Positions 62,859 through 64,000 of a stretch of DNA of 64,000 nucleotides are shown here, one piece after another. A model generated the notes under the pieces. That model was not told where the DNA came from. It did no database searches and was given only the letters and a program-made list of their open reading frames with translations. The stretch is taken from positions 169,975-233,974 of the forward strand of contig NZ_JAPDRA010000006.1 in the NCBI RefSeq assembly GCF_026013525.1, written 5' to 3'. This stretch comes from Sphingomonas canadensis. GTDB lineage: Bacteria > Pseudomonadota > Alphaproteobacteria > Sphingomonadales > Sphingomonadaceae. The translations under genes and the position numbers were made by a program. Each line of letters starts with the position of its first letter. Positions within the stretch are counted from its first letter, which is position 1.

Positions 62859-63545
62859 TCAGTCGTATAGCGGGCGGAAGATCGCGAAGGCCGGCGCCGC
62901 GGCCAGGAAGTCGCGCCAGGCCGACTTGAGCTGCGAGAAGCCCACCACCACGGTGTCGCCCGGCAGGATCTCCGGATCGCGCATCTCGCCCTTGCGGATC
63001 GCCGCGATGTCGAACTTCGCCGCGATCAGGTCCTTGCCCGAACGGCGGAAGACCGCCACCTCGCTCAGCGCCGCAGTGCGCGTCGGCCCGCGTGCCAGCG
63101 AAACCGCGCCCAGAAGCGTGGTCTCGCCGCGGATATCGTACAGGCCGGGCTGGTTCACCGATCCCTCGACCACGATGCGCTGCGAGGCAGCCGAGGCCAC
63201 GTTCACGGCAACCTTGGGTTCGCGCAGATACTGGGCTGCCAGCCGCGAACGGATGTCCTCCGCCAGCTCCTCGGCTGTCCTGCCCGCCGCGTCGACCGAT
63301 CCGAGCAGCGGGAGCGAGAATTTGCCGGCCGTGTCCACCTGAACCCCCGGCAGCGACAGATCGGGCTCGCGATAGACGATCACCGAAAGCTGGTCGCCCG
63401 GCAGGATGCGATATTCGCGGAGCTGCACATTTTCCTGCGGCGGCGGGATCAGCGCATAGGCATCGGCACCTGCCGGCAGATTCGCACGCTCCGTACAGCC
63501 CGCAGCCAACAGCCCGATCGCGACAAGCGCTGCCCAGCCCTTCAT
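62859..63545 (-). CDS. Wza-type polysaccharide export lipoprotein
   Basis: 228 residues from ATG 63545 (AAAGGGA 7 bases upstream; a longer ATG at 63569 is possible). The lipoprotein signal MKGWAALVAIGLLAAGC places the lipid-bound Cys at residue 17. The poly-export domain follows (YRILPGDQLSVIVYREPDLS) and then SLBB-type domains (IVVEGSVNQPGLYDIRGETT). It forms the outer-membrane channel partner of the Wzc-type kinase. It is short, like the Sphingomonas SpsD-type proteins. Confidence 0.94.
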   Translation of the reverse strand: MKGWAALVAIGLLAAGCTERANLPAGADAYALIPPPQENVQLREYRILPGDQLSVIVYREPDLSLPGVQVDTAGKFSLPLLGSVDAAGRTAEELAEDIRSRLAAQYLREPKVAVNVASAASQRIVVEGSVNQPGLYDIRGETTLLGAVSLARGPTRTAALSEVAVFRRSGKDLIAAKFDIAAIRKGEMRDPEILPGDTVVVGFSQLKSAWRDFLAAAPAFAIFRPLYD

Positions 63546-63890
63546 CTGATTCCCTTTCCAAAGCTTCATCGTCGAGGTCCCCTGGCTCAAGCGATCAAGT
63601 CGCGGGCCGCGATTCCGCAACCGCACAAGGTTGAAGGCTGCACCCTTCCGCTGGTCAATCTGCAATCGGACATGGAATAGGCCGCAAACCGGGCCGTGCG
63701 CAATATGCCGGAGACGTCCGCGCAGCCAAAACACCAATCGCGCGCCGCGATCGCGGCCGCGCCCCTCCCCGCACAGGCCGCCGCAGGGCAACGGTATCGG
63801 AATGCGGCAGGCCGCCGGACACATTCTATTGCAATGCAGCAAAACTGCCCGTAGCGATGGGGCGATAACGTTCAGCAATGGGGGATCGCA
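63546..63890. promoter_or_regulatory. Divergent control region of export lipoprotein and ugd
   Basis: 345 bases without a supported gene. TTGCAATGCAGCAAAACTGC (63829-63848), the best member of the recurring motif, ends 42 bases before the ugd start. Confidence 0.55.
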
Positions 63891-64000
63891 TTGCGTATCA
63901 CGATGATAGGGACGGGCTATGTAGGCCTGGTATCTGGGGCGTGTTTTTCGGATTTTGGCCATGAGGTCGTGTGCGTGGACAAGGACGCGCGCAAGATCGA
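63891..64000 (+). CDS. ugd: UDP-glucose 6-dehydrogenase, N-terminal part (cut by the right edge)
   Basis: Only 36 codons are in the window. The TTG at 63891 (GGGGGA upstream) gives [16 protein letters not shown] then [16 protein letters not shown], the unmistakable NAD-binding start of UDP-glucose/GDP-mannose dehydrogenases; this variant is that of UDP-glucose dehydrogenase. It would supply UDP-glucuronate for the UDP-xylose synthase and glycosyltransferases of the locus. Confidence 0.93.
   Translation, partial: MRITMIGTGYVGLVSGACFSDFGHEVVCVDKDARKI

Noticed and set aside
36147..64000. A standard sphingan (gellan/welan-type) gene cluster
   Set aside because: Priming transferase, co-polymerase and export lipoprotein are similar in kind, but the dTDP-rhamnose genes and the sphingan order are not seen, and nonulosonate genes are present.

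Overview
The window looks like a high-GC sphingomonad chromosome (Alphaproteobacteria, Sphingomonas or a close relative). The basis is strong GC bias in third codon positions, two TonB-dependent receptors with sphingomonad-type plug sequences, a glnB-glnA pair behind a sigma-54 promoter, and a large exopolysaccharide locus. This rests on family recognition only; no database search was run.

Region 1 (1-9.8 kb) is the right part of an integrated genomic island with visibly lower GC. It holds the end of a type I restriction R subunit with a coupled YgjP-like metallopeptidase, a DUF6119/TIGR04141-type protein, an autoinhibited Fic protein, a serine recombinase heading a three-gene coupled operon with an HNH-like zinc protein, a phage replication-O-like winged-helix protein, an XRE regulator, a membrane protein, and a tyrosine integrase 70 bp before a tRNA-Gly(CCC) gene. 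The island lies on the 5' side of the tRNA. It carries several short repeats (TGAGACGG motifs, TGCAAC-GTTGCA palindromes, GTGTAAACCG direct repeats) that the genes do not explain.

Region 2 (9.9-31.5 kb) is chromosomal and mostly catabolic. It has a secreted amidohydrolase divergent from a secreted M20 peptidase, a VapBC pair, and a BetI/TetR-type regulator divergent from a Rieske oxygenase and an FAD oxidoreductase, followed by an APC permease and a TonB receptor. A perfect 18-bp palindrome upstream of the Rieske gene shares its core with a site upstream of the TonB receptor. Next come a CinA-like protein with a TPR-sulfotransferase, methionine aminopeptidase, glnB-glnA, a second TonB receptor divergent from an aldehyde dehydrogenase (with phased 12-bp repeats between them), and a lone flagellin and a PPP-type phosphatase (31.7-33.6 kb).

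Region 3 (about 34-64 kb) is a polysaccharide locus. It encodes a priming sugar-phosphate transferase, two polymerase/ligase-type membrane proteins, a Wzc-type co-polymerase/tyrosine kinase with a Gly-Tyr tail, five GT4-type glycosyltransferases, three methyltransferases, a GMC oxidoreductase, a PglK-like ABC flippase, a Wza-type lipoprotein, UDP-xylose synthase and the start of UDP-glucose dehydrogenase. A compact minus-strand operon (58.9 to 51.4 kb) adds nonulosonic (sialic-type) acid functions: an inositol-monophosphatase-family phosphatase, a protein that looks like a GT42 sialyltransferase fused to a NeuB synthase lacking its SAF domain, a CMP-nonulosonate cytidylyltransferase, an acyltransferase, a second GT42/DUF115-like protein and a methyltransferase. 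No NeuC-type epimerase is present. This operon is the most unusual system in the window. A recurring intergenic motif close to TTGCAATGCAGCAAAAC lies upstream of several transcription units of this locus and may mark a regulon.
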